Of a stretch of DNA of 18,182 bases, positions 17,048 through 18,182 are shown one piece after another. This DNA comes from Pinguiococcus pyrenoidosus (lineage: Eukaryota > Sar > Pinguiophyceae > Pinguiochrysidales > Pinguiochrysidaceae), in contig JAAMXY010000144.1 in the NCBI GenBank assembly GCA_019677205.1, forward strand, positions 1 to 18,182, read 5' to 3'. The notes under the pieces were generated by a model. That model saw only the letters and a program-made list of their open reading frames with translations, ran no database searches and was not told the origin of the DNA. The first letter of the stretch is position 1. The number at the start of each line of letters is the position of its first letter. The translations under genes and the position numbers were made by a program.

Positions 17048-17167
17048 CCAATCAGAGGAGATTATTCGACGGTTTCGTCGACCAATCAGACTGCAGGAAA
17101 ATGGCCAATGAGAGCACGAGAAAGCAAACAAGTAGCCAATGGGAAGAAGCTCAGGACTGTAGCCAAT
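17048..17167 (+). promoter_or_regulatory. Array of five CCAAT boxes (NF-Y type)
   Basis: CCAAT pentamers start at 17048, 17082, 17105, 17136 and 17163, all in the same orientation, spaced 34, 23, 31 and 27 bp. Three of them share the extended NF-Y consensus CCAATCAGA. The last is about 190 bp upstream of the FAR1-like ATG. Evenly spaced multiple CCAAT boxes are characteristic of NF-Y-controlled, often cell-cycle, promoters in animals and plants; function here is inferred. Confidence 0.7.
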
Positions 17168-17286
17168 CAGACTCGAGGGGAAGACGGTGGAGCTGGGCAG
17201 TGGTGAAGGTGTTGCACGAGTAACAAATGCATATGTTATTCTTTGCATCTATGGTGTTATTGTATTGTTGAAGTGGTGGCGTCACT

Positions 17287-17326
17287 TTTCCCGCCCAAGG
17301 CGATTTGGAGAAGTCCCTTTCCCGCC
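17287..17326 (+). promoter_or_regulatory. Pair of E2F-like sites (TTTCCCGCC)
   Basis: Exact TTTCCCGCC copies occur at 17287-17295 and 17318-17326, in the same orientation and 31 bp apart, just upstream of the ATG at 17357. This matches the classical E2F/DP consensus. Together with the CCAAT array it resembles S-phase promoters. Confidence 0.65.
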
Positions 17327-17356
17327 GTTTGCTTCTTGCTCCCCGTTTCAAAGCAT

Positions 17357-18182
17357 ATGGAGCGCCCGAAGCAGCCGAACACCGCCATGCTCGCCAGCAC
17401 GCGGACGAGGACTGACGCAGAGGAGGTGGAAGGCGCGGAGACCGCGACGAAGGACCCGGAAATCGTGGATCTCGTGGACAGCGACGAAGATGCGGCCCAA
17501 CCCGCGCAGAGCGAAGGAGGATTCAAGCCGGCACGCTTCATTGGCAAGACGGAGACGTGCAAGGACGGCACGGAGACCCTTTCGCAGGCCCTGACAAGGC
17601 TCCTGCAAGGCAGTTGGACCAGCATGCGGGAGCCACAAGGGCTGGTCAAGGTGAGGAAGCCGGGAAACGAAGAGAAATCGGCCATCTAGACCCCGTCTGG
17701 AGCATTCTAATTGCGTACTACTGCCGATTTTAGGACGTTGGTCTCGCATTCGGCTTCGGCGTTGCAATCAAGGGCCCCAAGGGACGCTACTTAAAGTGTT
17801 CCAGGTCCGGGACGAAGCAAGTGAGCTACAAGAAGAACTCCAAGGGGCTTCGCAACGTCAGCTCCATCTGCTGTGACTGTCCCTTTATCGTCAAGTTCAG
17901 CATCATTAAGAACGGCTTCGCGGACGGGTCCGACCGCATCACGCTGCTTAGCATGAACCCCCAGCACAACCACCTCATCGGTCCGACAGAGCTCACGACG
18001 GCCAAGCGGAGGGGTGGCATGTTCCTGAAGCTTAGCGAATCCAAGTGGCTCACCCTGATCGGCTTGTGCATCAGCAATGCGCACGTCGTCGCCTGGCGAG
18101 ACACGCTTAGGCAGATTTTGCCGGACAGGGTGTCGCTGACCGCGGACTTGATCCGTTCTTTCAGGAACAAGGCCACGAGAAT
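17357..18182 (+). CDS. FAR1/MULE-type zinc-finger protein with SUMO-interacting motif, 5' part
   Basis: Exon 1 is 17357-17650; an 83-bp intron (17651-17733, GTGAGG...TAG, phase 0) leads to exon 2, from 17734 and open to the window end. About 247 residues are visible. Residues 35-45, EIVDLVDSDED, match the classical SUMO-interacting motif (hydrophobic V/I-V-D-L-V followed by S-D-E-D). The FAR1-type DNA-binding zinc finger (WRKY-GCM1 superfamily) follows at about 98-180: LAFGFGVAIKGPKGRYLKCS (C120), CCDCPFIVKF (C144, C145, C147) and PQHNH (H176, H178). After it, a basic linker and DLIRSFRNKATR resemble the region before the transposase core in FAR1/FHY3 proteins and Mutator-like transposases. 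Whether a DDE transposase domain follows lies beyond the window. It may be a domesticated transcription factor or an element; the elaborate promoter favours a host gene. The ATG is the first after the E2F-like pair. Confidence 0.7.

Larger units (their letters stand above)
16600..17356. promoter_or_regulatory. Divergent promoter region between DAHP synthase and FAR1-like gene
   Basis: These 757 bases hold no gene I can support. Besides the tight CCAAT cluster and E2F-like pair listed separately near the FAR1-like gene, scattered CCAAT boxes at 16824-16820 (minus), 16853-16857 and 16926-16930 may serve either gene. A duplicated GTTCCCCC motif lies at about 16944-16960. Confidence 0.5.

Overview
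The window looks like nuclear DNA of a eukaryotic microalga, probably one with a secondary (complex) plastid. The sequence is GC-rich and gene-dense. Several genes are split by short spliceosomal introns (mostly about 64-160 bp, GT-AG, phases consistent across every junction). The gene families are purely eukaryotic: eEF1B, the SAGA subunit SGF11, the NatC subunit NAA35, a gamma-tubulin complex protein, a secreted prolyl 4-hydroxylase and a FAR1-type zinc finger. The plant-type class II DAHP synthase starts with a signal-peptide-like segment followed by an LVAP motif and an Arg/Ser/Ala-rich stretch, the pattern expected for import into a complex plastid. I cannot name the species.

Layout from left to right. 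(1) A partial eEF1B gene on the minus strand (1-694) diverges from SGF11 on the plus strand (1047-1758). (2) Intronless NAA35/MAK10 (2481-5009, +) converges on a small two-helix membrane protein gene (minus, 5174-5465). (3) An 11-exon type II membrane glycosyltransferase-like gene (6176-8739, +) converges on a largely intronless GCP6-like gene (8846-12298, minus, probably with at least one more upstream exon). (4) An intronless secreted protein joining a VHL beta-like N-terminal domain to a prolyl 4-hydroxylase catalytic domain (12947-14335, +). (5) A three-exon DAHP synthase (16599-14857, minus), with a possible tiny gene in the gap before it. (6) The 5' part of a FAR1/MULE-type zinc-finger gene with a SUMO-interacting motif (17357 to window end, +), behind an unusually clear promoter with five CCAAT boxes and two E2F-like sites.

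The genes do not form a pathway. They are housekeeping or cell-biology genes in alternating orientation, so most gaps are either shared divergent promoters (695-1046, 5466-6175, 12442-12946, 16600-17356) or short convergent 3' ends. The points most worth following up are the VHL-like/P4H fusion, the E2F/NF-Y-style promoter of the FAR1-like gene, two classes of 5' splice site (GTGAGN and GTNCGN), and the hidden upstream exon of the GCP6-like gene that would give it an ankyrin-like N-terminus. I see no prokaryotic mobile element, CRISPR array, rRNA or convincing tRNA.
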